Shown: positions 1 to 7,977, counted from the stretch's first letter. The stretch is 26,984 nucleotides of DNA from CAJQHT01 sp038123275 (GCA_038123275.1 JAYORG010000018.1:1-26984), one strand, 5' to 3'. Program-made: numbers and translations. Notes: a model not told the origin generated them from the sequence alone.

Positions 1-43
1 TTATCGATATTTAAGCAAATTTAGATTAGGAATTTAGCTGTAT

Positions 44-953
44 TTGAACATACAATCTATAATGTTTAGATGTTATGATAATAATAGTAACCCCTTGTCA
101 AATGTTGAATTAAAAGCACGAGATATTCCTGAGAATCATGTCGCTAACTATCTAGTAACAGCTCTGTTTGATGGAAGCTTTGTCATTACTTCTTATGATT
201 CAAGTTCTTATGCTTTAGATCGTAATGATTTCGAAGAATCTGAAATAATTATTCAAAAATATAATCCTCATCTCCAAAACCAAGAGAATAATACTCAAAA
301 TAATATTAAACTTACTAAAAGTGGTACTGCTTCTATTTTGTCTTGGACCTATGCAACCGTTCCTAGAAAAGAGGGTGGATTCCTTACTTTGTGGACAGAA
401 GATAATAAAATATTTTTTCAAGATTTTGATAATAATTGTCAGCCACTAGGAGAGGCTACTTATCAAGAAAATAGTATTCCAAGTGAAGAAGGTTACATTA
501 CCGAACATATTTCTATTTCAGCAATATTACTTGGAAATGGCAATGTAGCTGTTGCAAGTCGATCATTGTTCAGACCATATTCGGGAGGTAGTTTTTTTGA
601 TGAAGATTACTACAAAGTCATGGAGATATATAATAAGGATTATGAAAGAATAAGTGAAGAGAGAATTAGTGGTTTATGGAATGATTATTTATCAATTAAC
701 TCACTATCTGATGATGTCTTTATTCTTTTTGTTTTAAACTATGATAATATTATAGGAAGAATCTATGATAAAAATGGTATAGTACAAGGTACGCCATTTC
801 AAATCAGTGTAAGTGGTTTAAGTGCATTAAAAACTTCAATCTCTTCATCTCCTGGAGGATTTGTTGTTGCTTGGGCTGCTGCTCATGAAATTTTTAGCGA
901 GAAATATGATGATATTGTAAATGATATTGTAAAGTTGATATCAGAAAGTCCTT
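44..953 (+). CDS. Surface repeat protein, N-terminal part (interrupted by assembly gap)
   Basis: About 303 residues are readable before the N run. At least five degenerate repeats of roughly 45-70 residues are visible. Each pairs a strand like FRCYDNNSNPL, FFQDFDNNCQPLG or GRIYDKNGIVQGTPF (near residues 8, 124, 238) with a strand like DGSFVITSY, EGGFLTLWT or PGGFVVAWA (near 43, 110, 270). This is the pattern of the 'FAQRFDANGNPLG...DGGFVVTW' repeats found in large secreted hemolysin-like and adhesin proteins, probably beta-propeller-like. The frame opens at a TTG, and an in-frame TAG lies at 35-37. No signal peptide is seen, and the first residues already look like the middle of a repeat. The gene may therefore start upstream of the window and be broken, or start here. 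Its downstream half is the next entry. Function is unknown; a surface or secreted adhesin-like role is inferred. Confidence 0.7.
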
Positions 954-1053
954 NNNNNNNNNNNNNNNNNNNNNNNNNNNNNNNNNNNNNNNNNNNNNNN
1001 NNNNNNNNNNNNNNNNNNNNNNNNNNNNNNNNNNNNNNNNNNNNNNNNNNNNN
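954..1053. other. Assembly gap of exactly 100 N
   Basis: Positions 954-1053 are all N. Exactly 100 N is a common scaffold placeholder for a gap of unknown size, so the frame change across it carries no information. The bases after it are a tandem minisatellite, the usual cause of such a break. Confidence 0.97.
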
Positions 1054-1055
1054 CA

Positions 1056-1199
1056 CCATCACCATCTAGTGAGGCTTCATTATCAAGCACCGCTTCACCA
1101 TCACCATCTAGTGAGGCTTCATTATCAAGCACCGCTTCACCATCACCATCATCTAGTGAGGCTTCATTATCAAGCACCGCTTCACCATCACCATCTAGC
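1056..1199. repeat. Coding minisatellite, about 42-bp unit
   Basis: There are two full and two partial copies of a 14-codon unit encoding SPSPSSEASLSSTA: a partial copy at 1056-1094, a full one at 1095-1136, one with an extra TCA codon at 1137-1181, and a partial one from 1182. Copies are almost identical at DNA level, which implies recent slippage. True copy number is unknown because the gap abuts the array. Confidence 0.93.
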
Positions 1200-1871
1200 A
1201 AAATGGACTCTACTAAGTCAGATTCGCATATATCTGATACAATTGCAGGAGCTTTAGGTTCTGGTGCAGTTTTAGGATTTATAATTACATCTTTTATGTG
1301 TTATTACCACAATAAGAGAAGGCAGGAAAAAACAGCACCTTTGGGAAATAACCATAATTCTAGCCATGGAACGAGAGATGAAAAGAAAGAGTCCAAAGCT
1401 TTTTGTGGTGATATGGAATTAGGAACTATTCAAAATCAAAGGGAGGAATCTAATCCTTCTTCTCATCACAATCAAACAAGCGTTAAGAGTGACGAAACAG
1501 ATAATTCTAGTTATAGTGTGAGTGATAAAGAGGAAGAGATCAAACCTTTGCGTAACAAGAAAGAACAAGAAACTGTTCCAAATCAAAGAGAGAAGACTGA
1601 GCATTTACCTGATGATGATTCAATAAATTATAGAATAGCTAGAAATTTACCGCTTGGCCATTTTTTTGAAGAAAAAGATATGAAATCCAACGATTCTACT
1701 GAAGATGAACTATTAATTGAAATGGGTAAAGATTTACCGCTTGGCTATGTTATGGAGGAAGGTAATAATTCTGAAATCAATGGAGAAAGCCTATCACCTA
1801 CGCCTAGTCCTACTGCTAATTCTTCTAGAAGAATTAATGACAGCCCATCAAATAGCAAAGGGAAATATTAA
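1056..1871 (+). CDS. Surface repeat protein, C-terminal part: Ser/Pro stalk, membrane anchor, acidic tail
   Basis: Frame 1056 is open from the gap to TAA at 1869-1871. The ATG at 1203 is probably internal, because the same frame runs upstream through about 49 codons of SPSPSSEASLSSTA-type repeats. The order is a Ser/Pro/Ala stalk, a single hydrophobic segment (GALGSGAVLGFIITSF) followed by the basic stop-transfer HNKRR, then a tail of about 185 residues that is charged, low in complexity and free of other membrane segments. The tail repeats itself: NLPLGHFFEE is matched about 40 residues later by DLPLGYVMEE, and NQREESNPS resembles NQREKTEHLP. I infer that this is the same gene as 44-953. The anchor topology suggests the repeats and stalk lie on one side of a membrane and the tail on the other. 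I do not recognise the family. Confidence 0.7.
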   Translation, partial: PSPSSEASLSSTASPSPSSEASLSSTASPSPSSSEASLSSTASPSPSSKMDSTKSDSHISDTIAGALGSGAVLGFIITSFMCYYHNKRRQEKTAPLGNNHNSSHGTRDEKKESKAFCGDMELGTIQNQREESNPSSHHNQTSVKSDETDNSSYSVSDKEEEIKPLRNKKEQETVPNQREKTEHLPDDDSINYRIARNLPLGHFFEEKDMKSNDSTEDELLIEMGKDLPLGYVMEEGNNSEINGESLSPTPSPTANSSRRINDSPSNSKGKY

Positions 1872-1930
1872 GATTGTATTAATCAAAAATTTTATCTTGG
1901 CAGTAGGGTAGTCCATCTTGAAATACTGCT

Positions 1931-2517
1931 CTAACCCAATATTTCTCTTGCTTCGTAGTAGGTAGTAATACCAATATTCATGATCTCTCCCATTTGATTT
2001 ATTGTAATATGAAGCTTAAAACCAAAGAACCATCCTACAGATGTTTTTCCTCTTTGAGCAACTCCTTTAAATGTTTTATGTTTATAGATTCTTTGAATTC
2101 TACATACTTCAAAATATGTAGAATTAATGTAATAAAGACCCGTTTTTTGTGATTTTTAACAAATATGAAGAAGAAAACTTAAAGGTGGAATAAAAGCCTT
2201 CTTCTGTATTGCTGTAAATCTATCGTAACAAGGCAGATTTAGAATAAAAATCATACAAATTCTTAAGTGCAAAATCAAGATAAAAATACTTAAAACATTT
2301 ATAATTTATAGCTACTGGAATTATACAAAATCAATATTGTCATTATCTCATCATAACTCAGACTATTCTTATAACTCTTGCGTATCTTCTTTTTTGCCTT
2401 CTTTGAATTATGATCCTCGATTAATCTCTTCTCCCAATTAGGAATAAATCTTTTGCAAAATTCATCTATTTGACAATATAATTTTACTAGTTCAATATTA
2501 TTAATGATTATGAGCAT
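1931..2517 (-). pseudogene. IS982-family transposase, decayed remnant
   Basis: Reading leftwards from ATG at 2517, the protein matches the IS982 N-terminus: DEFCKRFIPNWEKRLIE, then SYDEIMTILILYNSSSYK. A perfect 7-bp tandem duplication (ATTTATA twice, 2297-2310) then breaks the frame. The protein resumes as KCFKYFYLDFALKNL, shifts again near 2235, continues as YDRFTAIQKKAFIPPLSFLL, meets an in-frame stop at 2156-2158, and continues as GLYYINST...GWFFGFKLHITINQMGEI up to about 1955. The family's usual IDST, which carries the first catalytic Asp, reads INST here. The last third with the remaining DDE residues is missing. It is non-functional. A minus-strand frame ending at 1879 (KYWVRAVFQDGLPY) next to it is unrecognised. 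Confidence 0.85.
2297..2310. repeat. 7-bp tandem duplication that frameshifts the IS982 remnant
   Basis: ATTTATA occurs twice in immediate tandem. Removing one copy joins the N-terminal transposase frame (…NSSSYK) to the next frame (…CFKYFYLDF), restoring a normal family-like sequence. This is a slippage-type inactivating mutation. Confidence 0.8.
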
Positions 2518-2613
2518 TTATAAATTTATGAGAAAAAACGTCAGAATTTTAACTAATAAACGCTTATGATTACCCTTGCAAGTAAATAATCACAAGGAAT
2601 TTCAGATTTTTAT

Positions 2614-2632
2614 ATATCCATAGTTGGGGTTA
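2614..2632. repeat. 19-bp repeat copy 1, likely outer end of the IS982 element
   Basis: ATATCCATAGTTGGGGTTA is identical to 24917-24935. It lies about 115 bp beyond the transposase start. Read inwards on the other strand it begins with ACCCC, a plausible terminal inverted repeat. No matching left end was found near 1872-1930. A TATAAT follows at 2636-2641, but no convincing -35 box is spaced to it. The rest of 2518-2712 holds nothing else I can name. Confidence 0.55.
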
Positions 2633-2712
2633 GTTTATAATATTCTTGAACAATAAGAATTGGATTGCTACTTTTGTTCCTTGTTTAAAATTAATAATTA
2701 TATAGCTTAGTA

Positions 2713-4638
2713 ATGGAAAAATGGCGTAATCTTACCAATAATATCTTTTTTAAAATTTTCCTAAGTTTTGTTGGTATATCTTTTATAACTTTTGGAATAG
2801 GAGACTTTATCTTAGGCATGTCCAATTCTTGGATAGCTAAGGTTGATGGTAAAAAAATTGCTTATAGTGAATATATAAGAGAATTACAAAATAATAGGGA
2901 GAGAATTTATCGTGCCAATCCCAGTGAACAGGTTTTAAGCTATTTAAATTCTAGTCAATTTAAAACGGATACGGTTAATAATCTTGTGACAGCAAGATTA
3001 ATAAGTGAAATGCAGGAATATTTTGGTATTTATCCTGATAAAGATTTGGTTTTACAAGATATTGCAGCTCATCCACAGTTTAAAAATAGCCAAGGTAATT
3101 TTAATCGTGTGGCTTTTATTAATTATTTAAAAATAAATGGTTTAAATGAAGATAAATTTATTGAAGATGTTTCTAGAGAGCTAGTAAGTCAAATTGTTAC
3201 TAGCTCCTTAATTTATGATCCAATAAAAAATGAAAAATTGGCTAAAGAAGTTTATTCTTATAGAGAAGAAAAAAGAAGGGCTGATGTAATTTCTATTTCT
3301 ATGGATAATGTTGCTAGACCTAAAAACCCCAAAAGAGAAGAGTTGGTTGAGTTTTTTGAAAAAAATCAGGAAAAGTTTGTTTTACCAGAGTTTAGAGAAT
3401 TGATATATATTGAGTTTAGTGAAAAGGATATAATGCCTAAAATAAAAGTAAGCGATCTAGAAATAGTAGATTATTATCAAAATAGCTCAATTTATGTTCA
3501 TCCATCTACAAAAGATTTTTATCATCTATTATTTGATGATGAAATTAGTGCTAGTAAATTTCTTAGCAATTTTAATGAAGAGTCTCAAAAAACAGGCAAT
3601 AAAAAGCAAACCTTTATTGATTTAGCTTTAAAATTTCAAAATCGTCAAGAAGAAGACATATTACTTGATGGTTTAACAAATGAAGATTTATTGCCAGAGA
3701 TTGTTAATGATGTTTTTGCTTTAAATGTCGGAGATAATAGCTCAGTTTTAAGTAGCCCTTTAGGTTTTCATGTTTTTTATTTTGAAAAGGAAAATCCAGA
3801 ATATAGAGAGAAATTAACAGCAAAAATTAAAAGTGAAATCAAAGAGAATTTATTATCAGAAAGAAGAGATGAAATATTGGTTAGTAAGATAGAAGAAATT
3901 GACGATAAAATTTTAAATACAAATTCTTTAAAAAAAGTGGCTAAGGAATTTAACTTACCATTAAAGAATTTAGGCAAGTTTGATAATAATGGACTTAATG
4001 TTAATAAAAGAGATGTTGCTGGTAAAGTTAATTTAGATGGTTTTGTAAGAAATAGCTTTACTTTGCCTAAACAAGAGACTTCAGAATTATTTTATTCTAA
4101 AACTAATGATAAATATTATGCTTTATTTATTACAAAAATTGAAGAATCTAGAAATCAAGATTTGGGTGAAGTTTTAGGACAGGTAACAAAATTACTGATA
4201 GAAAAGAAGAGAAAAGAAAAGTTAGTTAAGTTAGCAAATAATATTTACAATCAAATTCAAAATAAGCAATCTAGTATTGCTCATATTTTGCAAAAGAATA
4301 ATTTAAAAGTTAAAAGGAATAAAACTTTTCAAAGATTTTATGAGGTTCAAGTTGGTGATAAAACTGTAGATTATACCAATGATTTTTTGAAAGATTTATT
4401 TAGTTCTGGTGTAGGAAAGGTAACAAATCCTCATGCAGTATCGGATAAAGAAATTCATATTGGAATTGTAAAGAAGATTATTTCTCCAAAAATTAATAAA
4501 AAGAAAATAAATGATTTAAAGCAAAAATTAGCAAGTGAATTTAAAAATAATGTTTTAAATGGATATGACAATTATATACAAAGTAAATTTCCAATCCAGA
4601 TAAATAATAAATTGCTTAACAGTGAAGATAATTTGTAA
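2713..4638 (+). CDS. ppiD: PpiD/SurA-type periplasmic folding protein (SurA N-domain, parvulin-like)
   Basis: The product has 641 residues, close to PpiD length. A short cytoplasmic N-terminus is followed by one membrane anchor at about residues 10-37 (FFKIFLSFVGISFITFGIGDF). Then comes the SurA-like N domain, beginning SWIAKVDGKKIAYSEYIREL. A degenerate parvulin-like segment lies near residues 270-360 and ends in LSSPLGFHVFYFE, and a long charged C-terminal part follows. PpiD is an inner-membrane-anchored periplasmic chaperone that helps newly exported proteins near the Sec translocon, and its parvulin domain is often inactive. Here too the catalytic pattern is poorly conserved, so chaperone activity is more likely than isomerase activity. 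trpE starts 5 bp after the stop, so the two are probably co-transcribed. Confidence 0.85.
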   Translation: MEKWRNLTNNIFFKIFLSFVGISFITFGIGDFILGMSNSWIAKVDGKKIAYSEYIRELQNNRERIYRANPSEQVLSYLNSSQFKTDTVNNLVTARLISEMQEYFGIYPDKDLVLQDIAAHPQFKNSQGNFNRVAFINYLKINGLNEDKFIEDVSRELVSQIVTSSLIYDPIKNEKLAKEVYSYREEKRRADVISISMDNVARPKNPKREELVEFFEKNQEKFVLPEFRELIYIEFSEKDIMPKIKVSDLEIVDYYQNSSIYVHPSTKDFYHLLFDDEISASKFLSNFNEESQKTGNKKQTFIDLALKFQNRQEEDILLDGLTNEDLLPEIVNDVFALNVGDNSSVLSSPLGFHVFYFEKENPEYREKLTAKIKSEIKENLLSERRDEILVSKIEEIDDKILNTNSLKKVAKEFNLPLKNLGKFDNNGLNVNKRDVAGKVNLDGFVRNSFTLPKQETSELFYSKTNDKYYALFITKIEESRNQDLGEVLGQVTKLLIEKKRKEKLVKLANNIYNQIQNKQSSIAHILQKNNLKVKRNKTFQRFYEVQVGDKTVDYTNDFLKDLFSSGVGKVTNPHAVSDKEIHIGIVKKIISPKINKKKINDLKQKLASEFKNNVLNGYDNYIQSKFPIQINNKLLNSEDNL

Positions 4639-4643
4639 TTATT

Positions 4644-6128
4644 ATGGTGAAAAATATTAAAGGATTATTAAAAAAGCAGTCAGCCGTCATAACTCATGAA
4701 ATTCCTTGTGACTTAACAACTCCAGTTCAAACTTTATTAAAAATAAAAGAGCATTTTCCTGACTATCATTTTTTGTATGAATCAGTTGAAAAGGGCTTAA
4801 ATAAGAGTCGTTATTCAGTAATTGGTTTAATGCCAGATTTAATATTTAAATCTAGTGATAATGAAGCTTTTATCAATCGTGATGCTGGAAAAAATATTGA
4901 TAATTTTAAGAAAATAGATGAAGGTACTATTGATGTTTTAAGAGAGTTGATTAAAGAATCGCAAATTAAAGGTGATTATGGATTTTTATCTTCGGGACTT
5001 TTTGGGTATATGTCTTATGATATGATAAGATTGATGGAGGATATAAAAGATGGTAATTTGATAGATGAAATTAATATTCCAGATAGTACCTTTATTCGTC
5101 CGCAGATTTTAATTATTTTTGATAGTTTATTTGATCTAGCTAAGATTGCAGCGCCAATTTACTTTAAGAAAGGTCTAAATGTTGATTTGGTTTATCAAAA
5201 AGCACAGGAAAATATTAAAAATGTTACTGATATTATTTCTGCGAGTAATACCACGTTTAAAAAAGAAAAATCTTTAGAAACAAGAAAAAAATATGATTTT
5301 TCTTCTGCTACAAGCAAAGAAGAATATTGTAAGATGGTAGAAACATCAAAAGAATATATTAAAAATGGTGATGTATTTCAGGTTTTGCCATCTCTTAGAA
5401 TGTCAGCTAGTTTTGATAGTGAAGATAGTTTTGCCTTTTATCGTTCTTTAAGATCTGTTAATCCTTCTCCATTTTTATTCTATCTAAAATTTTCAGAGTT
5501 TTCTTTTATGGGATCTAGTCCGGAAATTATGGTTTCTCTTCGAGATAATAAAGTTACCCTTAGGCCTCTTGCTGGAACTAGAAAAAGAGGTAAAAATGAA
5601 GCCCAGGATAAGGAGATTGCTAAGGAATTATTATCTGATAAAAAAGAATTAGCAGAGCATTTAATGTTAATGGATCTAGGTAGGCACGATGTTGGTAGGG
5701 TTTGTAAGGCTGGTAGTGTAGAAGTAACAGAAAAAATGATAATTGAGAATTATTCTCATGTAATGCATATTAGCTCTAATATACAAGGAGAGTTAAATGA
5801 TGATTTAGATGCTTTAGATGCTTTAATAAGTGGTTTTCCAGCTGGTACAGTTAGTGGTGCACCAAAAATTAGAGCTATGCAAATTATTGAAGAGTTAGAA
5901 AAAGTAAAAAGAAGTTTTTATGCTGGGTGTGTTGGTTATTTTACAGGAAGTGGAGATATGGAAACTTGTATTACTTTAAGATCGGCTTTAATAAAAAATA
6001 ATAAGATTTATCTACAAGCTGGAGCCGGAGTTGTTTATGATTCAGTTCCTGAATTAGAGTATCAAGAATGTCATAATAAATTAGCAGCTTTGATTGCTGC
6101 GGTTGATCAATTGCATAATTATTCTTAA
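4644..6128 (+). CDS. trpE: Anthranilate synthase component I (chorismate-binding)
   Basis: The product has 494 residues, normal for TrpE. The N-terminal part contains FLYESVEKG (43-51) and RYSVIG (56-61), equivalent to the LLES tryptophan-binding element. The C-terminal chorismate-binding domain shows NGDVFQVLPS, PSPFLFYLKF, RPLAGTRKRG (307-316), LMDLGRHDVGRV, FPAGTVSGAPKIRAM and AGAGVVYDSVPE. The Ala in PLAGT favours TrpE; many PabB proteins have Lys there. The enzyme makes anthranilate from chorismate, using ammonia supplied by a TrpG/PabA glutaminase. No trpG or other trp gene lies in the window: the downstream gene is on the opposite strand. A shared amphibolic glutaminase elsewhere, or a PabB-like role, remains possible. 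Confidence 0.88.
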   Translation: MVKNIKGLLKKQSAVITHEIPCDLTTPVQTLLKIKEHFPDYHFLYESVEKGLNKSRYSVIGLMPDLIFKSSDNEAFINRDAGKNIDNFKKIDEGTIDVLRELIKESQIKGDYGFLSSGLFGYMSYDMIRLMEDIKDGNLIDEINIPDSTFIRPQILIIFDSLFDLAKIAAPIYFKKGLNVDLVYQKAQENIKNVTDIISASNTTFKKEKSLETRKKYDFSSATSKEEYCKMVETSKEYIKNGDVFQVLPSLRMSASFDSEDSFAFYRSLRSVNPSPFLFYLKFSEFSFMGSSPEIMVSLRDNKVTLRPLAGTRKRGKNEAQDKEIAKELLSDKKELAEHLMLMDLGRHDVGRVCKAGSVEVTEKMIIENYSHVMHISSNIQGELNDDLDALDALISGFPAGTVSGAPKIRAMQIIEELEKVKRSFYAGCVGYFTGSGDMETCITLRSALIKNNKIYLQAGAGVVYDSVPELEYQECHNKLAALIAAVDQLHNYS

Positions 6129-6154
6129 ATTAATACCTCCACTTGTTTTGTGAG

Positions 6155-6214
6155 ATCCTTCATACAAGAATTTCTAAGTTATCAAAGATATCTAAGATAT
6201 TCTAAATTTAGGAT
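6155..6214. repeat. Imperfect palindromic intergenic element
   Basis: ATCCT at 6155-6159 pairs with AGGAT at 6210-6214. Between them GAATTTCTAAG faces TAAGATATTC around a self-complementary AGATATCT, giving a long imperfect dyad. The outer words (GATCCTT…GGATGACA) resemble the short intergenic palindromes dispersed in many Rickettsiales genomes. Repeat status cannot be shown from one copy. Confidence 0.4.
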
Positions 6215-6219
6215 GACAA

Positions 6220-6248
6220 TTTTTGCCTTCGGGGAAAAAATCTTTTTT
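6220..6248 (+). terminator. Probable Rho-independent terminator after trpE
   Basis: TTTTTGCC and GGGAAAAA form a stem with one G-G mismatch around a TTCG loop, followed by TCTTTTTTG. It sits between convergent trpE and sdhE and could serve trpE. Confidence 0.5.
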
Positions 6249-6250
6249 GT

Positions 6251-6520
6251 TTAATTAAGATCATGAAATTCTCTGATATTTTGAATGAGAATTGTGTATT
6301 TTTTAGGGCAGGGAGTTTTGTTTAATATCCAATCGTAGATATTAGCATCATCTTGAATGATAAAATTTTCAAATAATTCTAGTTCTTTATCATTGAGTTT
6401 TTGTAGTTTGTTTTGTGCGAATTTTCCAACCAAAATGTCAGTCTCCTTGCAGCCTCTATGAATTGATCGGTAGAGTAATCCTTTTAGGAATAAGTCTTTA
6501 TTTTCTTTAATTGTTGTCAT
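6251..6520 (-). CDS. sdhE: SdhE/CptB family FAD assembly factor
   Basis: The 89-residue protein has the family's usual size. It shows LLYRSIHRGCKETDILVGKFA with the conserved RGxxE motif (here RGCKE), then an acidic helix region and IYDWILNKTPCP, equivalent to the family's 'YDWLxG' segment. SdhE promotes covalent attachment of FAD to the succinate dehydrogenase flavoprotein subunit in the cytoplasm. The start codon lies 2 bp after the gatA stop, so it is the last gene of the dsbD-DUF4116-gatA-sdhE run. No sdh genes are in the window. Confidence 0.85.
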   Translation of the reverse strand: MTTIKENKDLFLKGLLYRSIHRGCKETDILVGKFAQNKLQKLNDKELELFENFIIQDDANIYDWILNKTPCPKKYTILIQNIREFHDLN

Positions 6521-6522
6521 AA

Positions 6523-7977
6523 TTACTTATCTTCTAATGCCAAAGCTACGTCAAACATTGATTGTTCGTTAAAATGTTTAGATATAATTTGCAAACCTAA
6601 AGGTAAACCATCTTTATCAAAACCAAAAGGAACAGACATTGCTGGCAGGCCAGCAAGGCTTGCAGGTATGGTAAATACATCATTTAGATACATTTTTATT
6701 GGATCATCATTATGTGTTGCAGATTCTTTAATTGCAAAAGCAGAGTTTGGAGTTGTTGGAGCAAGAATTGCATCAACATTTGCAAAAGCTTCATTAAAAT
6801 CTTTTAGAATTAAGTTTCTAACTTTTTGTGCTTTTTTATAATAAGCATCATAATAGCCAGAGGATAGGGCGTAAGTACCAATCATTATTCTTCTTTTAAC
6901 TTCTTCTCCAAAGCCTTCAGAACGACTTAATTGATATAATTCTTCTAGAGATATGTCTTTTTTATCAGTTCTATGGCTGTATCTTACTCCATCATAGCGT
7001 GCCAAGTTAGAGGAGCATTCTGCTGATGCAACTATGTAATAAACAGCTGGCGCATATTTGGTGTGAGGCAAGCTAATATCAACAATTTGAGCACCTTTGT
7101 TTTTAAGTAGATCAATGCCTTTTTGCCATAATTCTTCTATTTCTTTTGGCATTTCATTAACTCTATATTCTTTAGGAATGCCAATTTTTTTACCTTTAAT
7201 ATTTTTGTTAATTAATTGATCAAAATCAGGAACGCCAATATTCATTGAAGTTGAATCTTTTTTATCATATCCACAAATTATTTTTAGTAATAAGGCGCTG
7301 TCAGATACATTTTTGGCAAAAAAGCCGGCTTGATCAAGAGAACTGGCAAAAGCAACCATACCATATCTAGAACATCTACCATAGGTAGGTTTAACCCCTA
7401 CAACATTTGTAAATGATGCTGGTTGGCGAATTGAACCACCAGTATCACTTCCAGTGGCGGCTACACATAAATTGGCAGCAACGGCAGCAGCAGAGCCACC
7501 GGACGAACCTCCTGGAACTAAATCTTCGCTGCTATTATTTTTTTTATAAGGGCTAATTACTGGGCCAAAATAGCTAGTTAAATTACTTGATCCCATGGCA
7601 AATTCATCCATATTAGTTTTGCCAAGCATTACAGCTCCATTATTCCATAATTTTTCTGTTACGGTTGATTCGTATGGTGGAATAAAATTTTCAAGCATTT
7701 TTGATGCTGCAGTGGTGCGAATATTTTTGGTACAAAATAAGTCTTTAATGGCTAATGGAATACCTTCTAATTCTCGGGCTTGGTTTTTAGCAATATTTTC
7801 ATCAGATTTTTTTGCCATTTTTAAAGCTAGATCAAAATTAGTGGTAATAAAAGTATTTAAATTAGAATTATTTTCAATATTTTTGATATAATCTTTTGTT
7901 AGATCCGTACTAGAAAATTTCTTATCTTTAAGTCCTTTAATAGCTTCACTTAGATTTAGAGTAGTTAAATCAGTCAT
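6523..7977 (-). CDS. gatA: Glutamyl-tRNA(Gln)/aspartyl-tRNA(Asn) amidotransferase subunit A
   Basis: The product has 484 residues, normal for GatA. The amidase signature is complete: catalytic Lys78 (PLAIKDLF), cis-Ser158 in PGGSSGGSAAA, and nucleophile Ser182 in GSDTGGSIRQPAS, with the family's 24-residue spacing between the two serines. GatA hydrolyses glutamine and passes ammonia to GatB, which amidates Glu-tRNA(Gln) or Asp-tRNA(Asn). gatC, commonly just upstream, is not in the window. The upstream neighbour is instead a secreted DUF4116 protein whose stop codon immediately abuts the gatA start; gatB and gatC must lie elsewhere. Confidence 0.96.
   Translation of the reverse strand: MTDLTTLNLSEAIKGLKDKKFSSTDLTKDYIKNIENNSNLNTFITTNFDLALKMAKKSDENIAKNQARELEGIPLAIKDLFCTKNIRTTAASKMLENFIPPYESTVTEKLWNNGAVMLGKTNMDEFAMGSSNLTSYFGPVISPYKKNNSSEDLVPGGSSGGSAAAVAANLCVAATGSDTGGSIRQPASFTNVVGVKPTYGRCSRYGMVAFASSLDQAGFFAKNVSDSALLLKIICGYDKKDSTSMNIGVPDFDQLINKNIKGKKIGIPKEYRVNEMPKEIEELWQKGIDLLKNKGAQIVDISLPHTKYAPAVYYIVASAECSSNLARYDGVRYSHRTDKKDISLEELYQLSRSEGFGEEVKRRIMIGTYALSSGYYDAYYKKAQKVRNLILKDFNEAFANVDAILAPTTPNSAFAIKESATHNDDPIKMYLNDVFTIPASLAGLPAMSVPFGFDKDGLPLGLQIISKHFNEQSMFDVALALEDK

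Noticed and set aside
1062..1200. CRISPR array
   Set aside because: The repeats are directly adjacent coding units without unique spacers, so this is a minisatellite. No cas genes were seen.
941..1201. Minus-strand Asp/Glu-rich repeat frame through the gap
   Set aside because: It is the antisense of the same minisatellite and includes the N run. It has no independent start or context.
1069..1257. Plus-strand frame with His-rich repeats (LHHHH) over the minisatellite
   Set aside because: It is an alternative frame of the Ser/Pro repeat. Unit lengths are multiples of three, so all frames stay open. The 1056 frame continues into the membrane anchor and tail, so that one is real.
2636..2641. 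TATAAT as the ppiD promoter
   Set aside because: The -10 match is perfect, but no acceptable -35 box lies 16-18 bp upstream, and TATAAT is common by chance in such AT-rich DNA.
7595..7891. Plus-strand open frame of about 98 codons inside gatA
   Set aside because: It is antisense to the conserved amidase region. No ribosome binding site or family resemblance was found.
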